DNA of 64,000 bases from Cohnella mopanensis (lineage in GTDB: Bacteria > Bacillota > Bacilli > Paenibacillales > Paenibacillaceae): assembly GCF_022352055.1 (NCBI RefSeq), contig NZ_JAKRWM010000008.1:124001-188000 (forward strand), read 5' to 3'. Below are positions 14,799 through 23,975 of the stretch, one piece after another. The first letter of the stretch is position 1, and every line of letters starts with the position of its first letter. A program made the position numbers and the translations under genes. The notes under the pieces are model-generated. The model had not been told where the DNA came from. It did not search any database and saw nothing but the letters and a program-made list of their open reading frames with translations.

Positions 14799-15839
14799 TT
14801 ATTGTTTGCGATATTTTTTCAAAGCAAGTACGTTAAGCCCGATGAAGATTGCCGCGAAAGCTACGAGTACGAGAAGATCTTTCGTAATTTCCGTAAAGCC
14901 GACTCCTCTGTACATAACGCCTTTTAAGGCATCCGCAGCATAATAGAGCGGCATGATCTTGCCTACGGCTTGCAGCCAATCCGCTATCCCGTCTAGAGGA
15001 ACGATACCCGCGAAAAAAATTTGCGGAATGACGACGACCGGAATGAATTGAACCATCTGGAATTCGGACGCAGCGAACGTAGACAACAATATTCCTAACG
15101 ATAAAGCCACCAGCGCAAGCAATAAGTTAATGAGAAGCACGTTCCAAATGGAGCCTACGAGCGAAATATCTAGCACGTTAACGGCGAACAGGACAACTAT
15201 GATCGTCTGAATGATAGCGAAGATCCCGTATCCGGCCAAATAACCCGTAATCACTTCCGCTCTGCGAATCGGAGTAGACATTAACCTTTCCAATGTTCCC
15301 GTCGTCCTCTCGCGCAACAAACCGATACCCGAGATCAAGAACACGAAGAAAAACACGAAAAAACCTACAAGTATCGGGCTCAACACATCGAAGAAGGTCG
15401 TTTCGCTACTCCCGTATACATAATCCGTCTCTATGCTGATGGGCAATGAAGATCCTGTAGCATTCTGCGCTAAGCTAGCGACCGACTTATTGATCTTCAT
15501 GAGCAGAGCCTTCGCTTGCGATGGATCGCTATTCTCTAATAATAAGGTTAGTTTTCCGTCTACTAACCCAAGAATGCCCTCAAGCTTATTTTCTTTAATA
15601 ACCTCACTCGTTACGCCGTTTACATCAACGATGTCGATATTTCCTTGCTTCAATGCTTCTGCCACTGGCGCCATGATGTTAACTAGCCCCAACTTCGGAT
15701 TTTCCCCATCTCCATTGCCGTTAAAGATGAAGTACATAAGCGTAAGAATGAGCAACGGAGCTACAAATAACAACGCCAGCGTTCGCTTGTCACGTAGCAT
15801 CTGTTGACCGATCCTCTTGATTAATGCGCTCGTTCTCAT
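14799..15839 (-). CDS. ABC-2 type exporter permease
   Basis: 346 residues with one N-terminal helix, a large extracytoplasmic loop of about 130 residues, then five helices: the YhgE/YadH-like ABC-2 layout. The segment LLRERTTGTLERLMSTPIRRAEVITGY is the cytosolic coupling motif of this family. Its ATG overlaps the ATPase stop (ATGA). The substrate is unknown; with the TetR regulator downstream it is probably a drug or lipid-like toxic compound. Confidence 0.88.
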   Translation of the reverse strand: MRTSALIKRIGQQMLRDKRTLALLFVAPLLILTLMYFIFNGNGDGENPKLGLVNIMAPVAEALKQGNIDIVDVNGVTSEVIKENKLEGILGLVDGKLTLLLENSDPSQAKALLMKINKSVASLAQNATGSSLPISIETDYVYGSSETTFFDVLSPILVGFFVFFFVFLISGIGLLRERTTGTLERLMSTPIRRAEVITGYLAGYGIFAIIQTIIVVLFAVNVLDISLVGSIWNVLLINLLLALVALSLGILLSTFAASEFQMVQFIPVVVIPQIFFAGIVPLDGIADWLQAVGKIMPLYYAADALKGVMYRGVGFTEITKDLLVLVAFAAIFIGLNVLALKKYRKQ

Positions 15840-16561
15840 TGGCGTTTCCCCCCGGCATTCAAAAATACATCCTCTAGGCTGTTAACGCCGTAATTTGCCA
15901 TTAGGTCACGTGGCGATCCGGAGGTGATAATGCGTCCATCTCTGACCATCGCAAGGTAATCGCATCTCCCTGCTTCATCCATGACATGCGTCGTGACGAT
16001 GATCGTCTTCCCGGCGGAATTTTTCAACCGTAATAACTCGTTCCAGATCGATAATCGCAGCTCCGGATCGATTCCGACAGTCGGCTCATCCAGAATAAGA
16101 ATTTGAGGATTCTGAATGAGGGCAATCGCGAGCGACAGCCGACGTTTCATTCCGCCGGAGTATGCGGAAACCTTCTTCTTCAACTCATCAGTCAAGTGAA
16201 CTAGATCCGCGGTATAGGCAATCCGTTCCTTCTGCTCCGCCTTGTTAAGCTTAAATAGGGAAGCGAAAAACTTCAGATTCTCCTCCCCCGTTAATTCCGT
16301 ATAAAGCGCATCGGATTGCGCCATGTAGCCTATATTTTGAAGCAGCTCTAAATTCGGCATTTTCCGGTTTAATACGTGTACCGTACCTTTATCCGCCTTA
16401 TCCATACCTACCAACATTTTCACCAGTGTCGTCTTGCCGGCACCGGAAGGACCGATGAGCCCATAAATTTGCCCTCTTTGAATGTCTAGATCGATATGAT
16501 CCAGCACGGTTTTCTTTCCATAGCTTTTGCTAACGCCTTGAATCCGTACGGAATACTCCAT
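15836..16561 (-). CDS. ABC transporter ATPase
   Basis: About 241 residues. Walker A is GPSGAGKTT, the signature is YSGGMKRR, Walker B is ILILDEPTVGIDP and the switch histidine is in IIVTTHVMDE. It energises the ABC-2 permease encoded immediately downstream. The ATG at 16561 follows GGAGG closely; the upstream in-frame codons overlap the ribosome site. It is the first gene of an ATPase-permease-tetR operon. Confidence 0.9.
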   Translation of the reverse strand: MEYSVRIQGVSKSYGKKTVLDHIDLDIQRGQIYGLIGPSGAGKTTLVKMLVGMDKADKGTVHVLNRKMPNLELLQNIGYMAQSDALYTELTGEENLKFFASLFKLNKAEQKERIAYTADLVHLTDELKKKVSAYSGGMKRRLSLAIALIQNPQILILDEPTVGIDPELRLSIWNELLRLKNSAGKTIIVTTHVMDEAGRCDYLAMVRDGRIITSGSPRDLMANYGVNSLEDVFLNAGGKRQ

Positions 16562-16587
16562 CGTAGTTCCTCCTGCTCTCATTTATA

Positions 16588-16607
16588 AAAAGTGAGTGGT
16601 CACTTTT
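16588..16607. promoter_or_regulatory. TetR-type operator
   Basis: AAAAGTGA-GTGG-TCACTTTT is a perfect 8+4+8 dyad 26 bp upstream of the ATPase start codon. Confidence 0.7.
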
Positions 16608-16683
16608 ATTTTATGCAACGGACAACATAATCGTCAATCCTTCTTTTCCTAAAATAAGGGCTTCTACGTCCGCTTGGGTGGAT

Positions 16684-16726
16684 AAAAAAACAGTCCGTAC
16701 CCTTTGAATTTCAAAGATACGAACTG
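16684..16726 (-). terminator. Rho-independent terminator
   Basis: Minus-strand CAGTTCGTATCTTTGAA pairs with TTCAAAGGGTACGGACTG and is followed by TTTTTTT. It ends the DUF3105 transcript. Confidence 0.85.
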
Positions 16727-16745
16727 CCGCTCAGGCTTATGTCCT

Positions 16746-17441
16746 TTACATCGTTCCGCCGCCACGTCGAACGTTAGCGGGAATTTTCTCCGGGCCTTCG
16801 TTGATATACTCGTTAATGAAAGTTCCAGCCTTCTGCTCATCATATGTGGTTAGCTCCATTGTTTTCGTCCAAGCATTCATGATGATTTCCTTGCCTTCCG
16901 GAATGTCCGTACTCGGAACGGCGAGTACCCCAGAGCCCGCTTTCGTAAAATGGGACAAGTATTCGACCGCGTCTTTCGTAGCCGAGCTCGCGTCCGGCCG
17001 ATAATAGATGAGAATATCTCCGTGTTCCAAGTTATGAACCAGCATTTCCGTCGTAGGCTTGTCCGTATAATAGCCGAATTTCAGATCATGAGGGCTGTGC
17101 GTACCCGAGGTTGGAAACTTCGTCTCGTATTGGACGGGCATTTCCGAGTGGCCTCCACCAAAATCGTGATCGTTCGTGACTTCGATTGGCGCATGGTAAT
17201 TCAGGCTTTGCAAATCATATTTGCTCGAAGAGTTAAGCAGCAAAGAGACCAAGACAAGAACGATAGCGACCCCAAGCATCGAATGGGCGGCCAACCGCAT
17301 TTTCTTGCTCTTCTCCTTCAGCTCGGCTTTCTGGCCCTTCTTCAATTTGCTCGTATTGCTTTTGTTCCATTTCGAAGCCATGCCGTACCCGACAAGCGCT
17401 CCGCATAATATAATAACCCCAATAATACCGACGATCATCAT
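16746..17441 (-). CDS. DUF3105 membrane-anchored protein
   Basis: About 231 residues with two N-terminal hydrophobic segments (residues 1-22 and about 52-72) around a lysine-rich cytosolic loop, then an exported DUF3105 domain. Domain signatures are YETKFPTSGTHSPHDLKFGYYTDKP and the strongly conserved HNLEHGDILIYYRP. The His and Glu residues could bind a metal, but the function of the family is unknown. The first ATG at 17441 sits five bases after GGAG. It lies between a drug exporter operon and a BlaI/M56 operon, apparently as a single gene. Confidence 0.8.
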   Translation of the reverse strand: MMIVGIIGVIILCGALVGYGMASKWNKSNTSKLKKGQKAELKEKSKKMRLAAHSMLGVAIVLVLVSLLLNSSSKYDLQSLNYHAPIEVTNDHDFGGGHSEMPVQYETKFPTSGTHSPHDLKFGYYTDKPTTEMLVHNLEHGDILIYYRPDASSATKDAVEYLSHFTKAGSGVLAVPSTDIPEGKEIIMNAWTKTMELTTYDEQKAGTFINEYINEGPEKIPANVRRGGGTM

Positions 17442-17528
17442 TGTCACTCCATATCTTCAGATTTCTTCAGATTAGATAATCAATCACACTACATACCGTA
17501 GTCTAAACTTATACGCGAAAACCGGACA

Positions 17529-18389
17529 TCACATCCCCGCAGCGATCATTAGGATCAATACGAACATCAACATATGAATAGACGTCACCATCGAAACCAT
17601 GTCCAGCTTAACCGGAATGGAGCGATCGGAATTCAAGAGCTGCTTCAGCCTGTAATTAATCGAGCCATCCGCGAAATGGACGAGAACGGGCAAGGATTTC
17701 GACTTATACTCTCTTCTAAGCAGCTTTACCATGGCGCTTCCCAAGCCGATCTCCGAGCCTGATCGATGAATCGCGTATTCATCAGCCGCAAGCTCGCTCA
17801 TGATTTTGTAATTCTGATAACACCAGCGAGTGATCGGAATAAACCATAGCGCTTGCGAGACCAATTGGGTTATGAAGATTTTGATCCCATCCCGATTGAT
17901 CTGGTGGAACGTTTCGTGCTCGACAACCGCTCTTAACTCTTGTTCTTCCAGCATATCAAGCAATGCGCCAGATATTACGATTCGCGGATTTCGGAATCCG
18001 ACCGTGAAAGCTAGCAAGCGGTCATGATTGACGACGATAAGCTTGTTAGCGGTTCGGTTCAATTGACGGGATAACTTGTCCGACAGCTGCGGATCGACCA
18101 AGGAAACCAAATCTTTCTTGAATTTACGAAGCAGCAGGAACTGCTGTACGGCTTTGACCATAATCGTAATCAAAGTAAAGACAATAAGGGCATTCAGAAT
18201 AAATGTGATCACGTAATAAGGCACGGAGTTGGGCCTGAATAGCCCAATGCAAAATTCAAATACGTTCTTATGCAAGCTTACTCCCCATAACAAGTGAACG
18301 ACGTACAACGCCATTTGGCATAATACGATTATCGCGGCGAGCAGGCTTACGCCAAGGACAATTGAGGACTGTTTTCTCCAATGGTTCAT
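17529..18389 (-). CDS. M56-family membrane metallopeptidase (BlaR1/MecR1-like)
   Basis: 286 residues with membrane segments at about 10-35, 55-80, 175-195 and the C-terminus. The zinc site is VVEHETFHQINRDG (HExxH) with a third ligand in SELAADEYAI. It is the protease part of BlaR1-type sensors without the C-terminal penicillin-binding sensor, so the signal it reads is not a beta-lactam. Its ATG overlaps the stop of a BlaI-type repressor by 4 bp. The pair forms a signalling unit in which the protease is expected to destroy the repressor. Confidence 0.85.
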   Translation of the reverse strand: MNHWRKQSSIVLGVSLLAAIIVLCQMALYVVHLLWGVSLHKNVFEFCIGLFRPNSVPYYVITFILNALIVFTLITIMVKAVQQFLLLRKFKKDLVSLVDPQLSDKLSRQLNRTANKLIVVNHDRLLAFTVGFRNPRIVISGALLDMLEEQELRAVVEHETFHQINRDGIKIFITQLVSQALWFIPITRWCYQNYKIMSELAADEYAIHRSGSEIGLGSAMVKLLRREYKSKSLPVLVHFADGSINYRLKQLLNSDRSIPVKLDMVSMVTSIHMLMFVLILMIAAGM

Positions 18390-18802
18390 TGCGGATTCCT
18401 CTTCAACTGTTGAATTTTGAGTTCCAATTCGTCGAGTAATTCCTGATCGACATCCTTCAACACATCGATCATATGATTGACGACAAGACCTCCGAATTCC
18501 TCAAATAAATTTTCTGTGAGCCTCTTGGATTGTTCGTCAATGAACCTCATCTTCGATTGGTTGGGTCGATATAGAGATAACCTTGCTTGCGTGCGCTTAA
18601 CGAGAATTCCCTTGTCGACAAGACGATTCATGACGGTCATCACCGTATTGAAGTTGACTGGCTTATTCCGCTCTAACTTAGCCTGAACATCTTTAATGCT
18701 CATCTCGTCCGCTTCCCAGAGCAACTCCATCACTTTCGCTTCCAATGTGCCGAAGAATCGGTTAAGCCCGACCTCATTGTATTTAAAGCTCTTGATGTTC
18801 AA
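18386..18802 (-). CDS. BlaI/MecI-family repressor
   Basis: About 138 residues. The winged helix reads LGTLEAKVMELLWEADEMSIKDVQAKLERNKPVNFNTVMTVMNRLVDKGILVKRTQARLSLYRP; the C-terminal helices form the dimer. Cleavage in such proteins occurs in the C-terminal part. The TTG at 18802 is preferred because AAGGTGG stands eight bases upstream; the GTG at 18814 lies within that site. The operator at 18821-18838 overlaps its own -10 box, so it represses itself and the M56 peptidase. Confidence 0.87.
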   Translation of the reverse strand: MNIKSFKYNEVGLNRFFGTLEAKVMELLWEADEMSIKDVQAKLERNKPVNFNTVMTVMNRLVDKGILVKRTQARLSLYRPNQSKMRFIDEQSKRLTENLFEEFGGLVVNHMIDVLKDVDQELLDELELKIQQLKRNPQ

Positions 18803-18820
18803 GCTCTCAACCACCTTCCA

Positions 18821-18855
18821 CTACACATTATAGTGTAGCATTTTGTCAGATACAA
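18821..18855 (-). promoter_or_regulatory. blaI promoter and operator
   Basis: Minus-strand TTGTAT (18855-18850), 17 bp, then TATAAT (18832-18827). The dyad CTACAC-TATAAT-GTGTAG at 18838-18821 is centred on the -10 and has the TACA/TGTA arms of BlaI and CopY operators. Confidence 0.7.
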
Positions 18856-18946
18856 GGGACGATCCTAACCCGAGAAAACGAATCTCCGCCGGGGATGAAG
18901 CATACATATCAATCATTCACGACTAGACTTGGGAAGAAGGGATACA

Positions 18947-19354
18947 ATGAAATCCTTCATGCTCTCCCTCGGACTGTTGATTGTCCTCATCACTGGCGTG
19001 TTCTTGTTGCTGCCACCCGCACCGAACGCAGCCGCCAAAACCGACTTTCAAGACGGGAATGTCCGGATGACCGTCCTCTCCAACGAGAAAATCGCAGAAC
19101 GCATGAAGATGAGCACATTCACGCTCACGCTTACGGACTTGGAAGGCAACCCTATCGAGAAAGCAGATCTTAAAGTCATCTTGCAAATGCCGAACATGCT
19201 ATGCGGGAACATCCCGACGGATATTGTCGAGAGTAAACCCGGAACTTACCTCATATCGGGTATTCCGGTCATGCAAGGAAGCTGGGAAGCACAAGTGTCG
19301 CTTCGATTGCCCGACAAGCTCATTCACCTCAACCATCCGTTCACGACTCATTAA
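18947..19354 (+). CDS. FixH/YtkA-like membrane-anchored protein
   Basis: About 135 residues: an N-terminal membrane anchor (MKSFMLSLGLLIVLITGVFLLL) and an extracytoplasmic beta-sandwich resembling FixH and YtkA proteins (FTLTLTDLEGNPIEKADLKVILQMPNMLCG). Met, Cys and His residues in MPNMLCGN and KLIHLNHPF could bind copper. AAGGG precedes the ATG at 18947. It converges on a UreH-like and a CopA-type gene, the companions FixH-like proteins have in cbb3-oxidase assembly clusters. A role in copper delivery is inferred from that context. Confidence 0.72.
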   Translation: MKSFMLSLGLLIVLITGVFLLLPPAPNAAAKTDFQDGNVRMTVLSNEKIAERMKMSTFTLTLTDLEGNPIEKADLKVILQMPNMLCGNIPTDIVESKPGTYLISGIPVMQGSWEAQVSLRLPDKLIHLNHPFTTH

Positions 19355-19378
19355 TTTAATGTCATTAAATAAACAACC

Positions 19379-20062
19379 TCACCAAAGCCATGGATGGATA
19401 GACGGTATCCATCCATTCGCGACAAAACCTTTCATTAGCGATAAAATCCCCATCATATAAGCAAGAGTAGCTCCTGTCGTCCTCATGCCTCTCTTCCATC
19501 TCTTCCCGATTCCTCCCGCGAACAATCCCGTCAACACCATTACCGGGAAAGTGGACAGCCCGAACGCTAGCATAACGAGAAACCCTTGCGTCCAAGATGC
19601 CGTAGCCGCTGCGTTGATCTGCATCGCATAAGTTAATCCGCAAGGAAGAAATCCAAGCATTAACCCCGTTAAATAAATGCCGGCCAAATCAAATCTCTCT
19701 CTGATAACCGCGATTTGCCGGTTAAGATAGCGGCTGCCAGGCAACCGATGATGAAAAATGGGTAACGTATATCGCCAGTAAGTCCATAGCAGTATGAGTA
19801 TTCCGCCAATGATGCTGGCAATGCTCTGAACGCCGACCAAACCGCCGGCCACGTTCATGAAAGATCCGGCGAATCCCATGAATGCACCGATGAAAGAGTA
19901 AGTCGTGACTCGCCCCGCATTATAAGCGAGTACGGATTTCAAAGGAGATTGCTTGGCGTTCAAAGCGAATGACGAGGCGATGCCTCCGCACATAATGAGG
20001 CAATGAGGAGCTCCGGCAATGCCGGACATTGCCGCTATTACTAACATGTTGCCCGAGCCCAT
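19379..20062 (-). CDS. Sulfite exporter TauE/SafE-like (UreH-like) membrane protein
   Basis: About 227 residues with six predicted helices. The N-terminal motif MSGIAGAPHCLIMCGGIASSFAL with its Cys and His, and LTGLMLGFLPCGLTYAM in the second half, are typical of the UreH/CcoS-associated branch that moves or hands on metals (copper or nickel) rather than sulfite. The ATG at 20062 has AAGGGGAG nine bases upstream; the upstream in-frame codons overlap the ATPase gene. It is 26 bp behind the CopA-type ATPase in one operon. Confidence 0.8.
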   Translation of the reverse strand: MGSGNMLVIAAMSGIAGAPHCLIMCGGIASSFALNAKQSPLKSVLAYNAGRVTTYSFIGAFMGFAGSFMNVAGGLVGVQSIASIIGGILILLWTYWRYTLPIFHHRLPGSRYLNRQIAVIRERFDLAGIYLTGLMLGFLPCGLTYAMQINAAATASWTQGFLVMLAFGLSTFPVMVLTGLFAGGIGKRWKRGMRTTGATLAYMMGILSLMKGFVANGWIPSIHPWLW

Positions 20063-20088
20063 TCGCGCGCACTCCCCTTCTGCAAGCT

Positions 20089-22266
20089 TCAATTGTTGCG
20101 AAGCCTTTGTAATCTGAGGGCATTGGCTACGACGGTTAAGGAGCTTAACGTCATTCCCATGCATGCCAGCTTCGGATCTAAATATCCTAACGCGGCGAAG
20201 GGAACGGCGACAACGTTATAGACGGCTGCGATCGTCAAGTTCTGTCTAATATTTCCCATCGTCCTCTTGCTGATCTTAATCGCATCCACTATGCCGGTTA
20301 GCCGGTCGTTAACCAAAATAATATCGCCTGCTTCCCTGGCGGAATTCACCCCGCCCCCCATGGCGATTCCGACATTTGCCGCGGCTAAGGCGGCGGTATC
20401 ATTGTTACCGTCACCGATTACCGCGACGATACACCCCTTATTGCGCAGCTCGCGAACGACGTTCAGCTTCATTTCCGGACTCATCGCCGCTTGATAATGC
20501 CCTACTCCCGCTTCCATTGCGATCCGATTCGCCGATTGATGCTGATCGCCCGTGAGCATCCACACTTCGGCTTGAGCTTTAAGCTTCTTAACAACAGCCG
20601 GAGCCTCATACCTTAATTGATCGCTTAAGACCATCCAACCCGCAAGCTTGGAATGAATAGAAACATAGAGAATCGTCTTTCCCGGCCCAGCCGCAATCGC
20701 CGAAGGTTGCACCGACATTTGAACCTGCTCCGATTGCATCCATCTGTAATGTCCGACTCGGATCACTTTCCCTTCCACGATGCCTTTCATACCATTGCCC
20801 GGAACCTCTACGATCTCTGACGCATCCGGTATGAGGATTCGCCGTTGTTCCGCCGCTTGAACGATCGCCTGCGCGAGCAGATGGGCGGAATGCTGTTCGA
20901 TCGCCGAAGCCAATCGAACCAAGTAAGCATCCGTTTCCGTCAGGGAATGAACGGCGATTAAGTGAGGTTTGCCCTCCGTCAGCGTTCCGGTTTTATCAAG
21001 CAACACGTGATCGACCCGATGCAGTACTTCTAGCGCGCGGCCATCCTTAAAGAGTATGCCGGATTTCGCCGACAATGCGGTTGCGATTAGAATCGATACG
21101 GGAGTAGCTAGACCTAGCGCGCATGGACAAGCGACTAACAACACAGACAAGGCTTGACGCATAGCCAGTTCGGAAGCCTGTTCATGAGCGGAGAACATCC
21201 ACGCTGCATAAGTAATCATAGCAGCCAAGAGCATGAAGGGGACGAAATAAGAAGCGACTCGATCCACCTTGCGTGCGATCATCGGCTTATTGCTCTGCGC
21301 CTCTTCGACCATGGCGATCATGCGCGATATGCGGGAGCCTTGCGTGTCGCTTCCCGCTTTAATGAGCAAGCTGCCGTTCAAGCTTCTGGTTCCGCTATAG
21401 ACTTGATCCCTGGCCGATTTCATGACCGGATAGCTTTCGCCCGTCAATACGGATTCATCGATCTCCGAAACGCCAGTAACGACGATTCCGTCAGCCGAAA
21501 TCCATTCTCCCGCATTCACTCGCACGATGTCGCCCCTGCGCAATTGTTCGGACGGAATCCACGTTTCCTCCCGCCCGCGAACGACTCGCACGAGCCGAAT
21601 TTGCAGATCGTATAGCTCGTTCAAATCTCTTAATGCCTTTCCCTTGGCGATGGATTCGAGAAGCTTGCCTAGGATAATAACCGTTAAGATCATGGCAATC
21701 GAATCGAAATAAAGCGGGATATGCTCCTCAGAGCCCCGCATGCGGAAGAGCTGATAATGGCTATAGAAATAAGCCGCCGAGGTGCTGATGACGACCAAGA
21801 CATCCATATTGGCGCTTCGTTGCTTTAATGCCTGATAAGCTCCCTGGTAGAACGGATAACCGATGTAAAATTGCAGAATCGTGGCGATGATCCATTGCAA
21901 ATAGGCGTTGTGCAGGATATGGGGAACCCAGAGCATGGATAACAACGGCAGATGCGAGAACATCCCCCATAGAAGAGGTATAGATAAAAGCAACGATACG
22001 AGGAAGCGCAAACGGTAGTTGCGGATTTCGGATTCGTTCGCTGATTTCGGCCTTCCCCCCCGCTCGATCCCGTAGCCGAGCTGCTCGATTTTACGATAAA
22101 TATCGGATTCGCTGACAACTCCCCGATCCAACTGAACGGATGCTTGGGCAGTGGCAAGGTTAACTGACACCTCCCGAACGCCCTCCAACCTCCCGACTGC
22201 TTTCTCGATCCTCGACGAGCAGGCCGCGCATGTCATGCCCGTAATATACAACCGCAGTGTGTGCAA
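20089..22266 (-). CDS. Copper-translocating P1B-type ATPase (second copy; CopA/FixI-like)
   Basis: 725 residues: one HMA domain (MTCAACSSRIEKAVGRLEG), eight helices, actuator TGES, CPC in ACPCALGLATPVS, phosphorylation motif DKTGTLTEG and hinge GDGNNDTAAL. Helix 7 YN and helix 8 MTLSSLTVVANALRL identify the Cu(I) group. The nucleotide-site motif SEHPLA, very conserved in P1B pumps, reads SAHLLA: the His is kept but Pro is replaced. It starts at TTG 22266 behind AGAGGG. Its neighbours UreH-like and FixH-like suggest the FixI/CcoI role, supplying copper to exported cuproenzymes, rather than detoxification, which the CsoR-controlled copA at the left edge would serve. Confidence 0.92.
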   Translation of the reverse strand: MHTLRLYITGMTCAACSSRIEKAVGRLEGVREVSVNLATAQASVQLDRGVVSESDIYRKIEQLGYGIERGGRPKSANESEIRNYRLRFLVSLLLSIPLLWGMFSHLPLLSMLWVPHILHNAYLQWIIATILQFYIGYPFYQGAYQALKQRSANMDVLVVISTSAAYFYSHYQLFRMRGSEEHIPLYFDSIAMILTVIILGKLLESIAKGKALRDLNELYDLQIRLVRVVRGREETWIPSEQLRRGDIVRVNAGEWISADGIVVTGVSEIDESVLTGESYPVMKSARDQVYSGTRSLNGSLLIKAGSDTQGSRISRMIAMVEEAQSNKPMIARKVDRVASYFVPFMLLAAMITYAAWMFSAHEQASELAMRQALSVLLVACPCALGLATPVSILIATALSAKSGILFKDGRALEVLHRVDHVLLDKTGTLTEGKPHLIAVHSLTETDAYLVRLASAIEQHSAHLLAQAIVQAAEQRRILIPDASEIVEVPGNGMKGIVEGKVIRVGHYRWMQSEQVQMSVQPSAIAAGPGKTILYVSIHSKLAGWMVLSDQLRYEAPAVVKKLKAQAEVWMLTGDQHQSANRIAMEAGVGHYQAAMSPEMKLNVVRELRNKGCIVAVIGDGNNDTAALAAANVGIAMGGGVNSAREAGDIILVNDRLTGIVDAIKISKRTMGNIRQNLTIAAVYNVVAVPFAALGYLDPKLACMGMTLSSLTVVANALRLQRLRNN

Positions 22267-22393
22267 TTCGATCCCTCTTCCCGCTCAACGGATGGTTTCC
22301 GCATTTTTGCTTGTCCTTTATTCTATGAGCGGAGTAAATAGATCAGAATAGCCCTAGCGAGCTAAGCGTTATCGGAGTCTTTAATGAACATGC

Positions 22394-22420
22394 AAAAGGA
22401 CACCCGATCGGGTGCCCTCC
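22394..22420 (-). terminator. Rho-independent terminator
   Basis: GGACACCCGATCGGGTGCCC forms a near-perfect palindromic stem followed on the minus strand by TTTT. It ends the PadR/MFS operon. Confidence 0.75.
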
Positions 22421-22450
22421 TAATGAACAATTTACGCCAATAGTTGTAAT

Positions 22451-23974
22451 CTACAGATGCACAGCTCCGGACTGCGGTTTCTTCACGGATTCCAGTCTGC
22501 CGGCTCCAACGAATAAAGCCGTAATCAAACCAATGCCGCCCACGCAGATGCTAAGAATAAAACCATGATTTATCGCGGTACCCAGCGAGTCTTGAAGAAA
22601 CCTGCGGATATGAGGATCGATTTTGTCGGCGGCCCGCATTAACAGCTCCGGATTCGCTAAAGTGCTGATTTTATCAGCGGGAATACCTACCTTCGCAGCG
22701 CCATCGGATATTAAAGTATTCAGGTTATTATTAACGATGGTCGCCATGATGGATGCGCCTAGCACGCCTCCGATACTGCGCCAGAACCCGACGATCGAGG
22801 AACTGACCCCCATGTATTTAGGATCTACGTTCGCGGCTATGGCACTCTGTGCAACGCTCATTAAAGGTCCAACCGCACCGACGCCAAGCAAGATCATCAG
22901 GATGATCATATATCCGCTGGAAGCGTCGCTGCTGACAATGGTCAGCAGCGAGGCTACTACGATAGACATCAGCATACTGACGAACATCAGCGTACGGAAT
23001 GCGAATTTCGCTTGCAAGAAACCGAACAAAATGGCACCTGCGATTAAAGAAGCCATCATCGGAGTCAGCGTTCCATTTGAGTTAGGATGACCTAATACCC
23101 CGACCGTAAAGCTTGGTAAATAAGTGATGGCAGAGAACATGAGCACGCCTTGGCAGAAGCAGATAATGCTCGTTCCAAGTACCATCCTGTTCTTAAATAT
23201 GCTAAGCGGAAGAACGGGTTCGGCGGCACGCAACTCGACAAGAATGAATAAGGTACCAACTATGCCAGCCGTAGCAAATAAGCTAATCTCCTGCCATGAG
23301 CCCCAAGCGTAATCTTTCCCTCCCCATTCCAGAGCGAGCATCAGCGATACGGTTGTCACGATAAGGAAAAGAGTCCCCAGATAATCGATCTTCGGCTTAT
23401 GCTCGGAGCGGGTTTCCTTCAAGGCAATGATTAGAACGATCATCGATGCCAGACCGATCGGAACGTTAACATAGAAGTTCCATCTCCAGCCCAAATGCTC
23501 GGCAATGAAGCTGCCCAATTGCGGTCCCGCGACGGAAGACAAGCCGAAGATCGCACCGAACACGCCGGACATCTTCGCTGCATCCTTCGGATCATTGAAA
23601 ATCGTATATATGATAGTAAAGCTAATCGGAAATAAGGCACCGGAGCCGATTCCCTGAATAACGCGAAACCAAATGAGCTGATCCACGTTATTGGCAATTC
23701 CGCACAGAGCGGAACCGATAAGGAACATCCCGATTCCGATCAAGTAAAACCGTTTCCTCCCGAACAAATCGGACATTTTGCCGAACACCAGCATCGTGCT
23801 CGTAGCCGCAAGCATGTAAGCCGTGAATACCCAACTGATTTTATCGAAAACGTTAAAGTCTTTGCTTAAATTGCTAATGCACGAAGCAACGATCGTATTG
23901 TCCAACGACGACATCAACAGTCCAAGCGCCATTGCGACGATAATTAGTCCTTTATTCGAACCTGTTCCCGCCAT
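22451..23974 (-). CDS. DHA2-type (14-helix) MFS multidrug exporter
   Basis: 507 residues and 14 predicted helices, as in EmrB/QacA. Motif A is GKMSDLFGRKRFYLIG, motif D1 is LLMSSLDNTIVASC and motif C is VAGPQLGSFIAEHLGWRWNFYVNVPIG. These proton antiporters expel lipophilic drugs. AGAGGG precedes the ATG. The gene starts one base after the PadR-type regulator's stop, so the two are co-transcribed and probably autoregulated. Confidence 0.92.
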   Translation of the reverse strand: MAGTGSNKGLIIVAMALGLLMSSLDNTIVASCISNLSKDFNVFDKISWVFTAYMLAATSTMLVFGKMSDLFGRKRFYLIGIGMFLIGSALCGIANNVDQLIWFRVIQGIGSGALFPISFTIIYTIFNDPKDAAKMSGVFGAIFGLSSVAGPQLGSFIAEHLGWRWNFYVNVPIGLASMIVLIIALKETRSEHKPKIDYLGTLFLIVTTVSLMLALEWGGKDYAWGSWQEISLFATAGIVGTLFILVELRAAEPVLPLSIFKNRMVLGTSIICFCQGVLMFSAITYLPSFTVGVLGHPNSNGTLTPMMASLIAGAILFGFLQAKFAFRTLMFVSMLMSIVVASLLTIVSSDASSGYMIILMILLGVGAVGPLMSVAQSAIAANVDPKYMGVSSSIVGFWRSIGGVLGASIMATIVNNNLNTLISDGAAKVGIPADKISTLANPELLMRAADKIDPHIRRFLQDSLGTAINHGFILSICVGGIGLITALFVGAGRLESVKKPQSGAVHL

Positions 23975-23975
23975 T

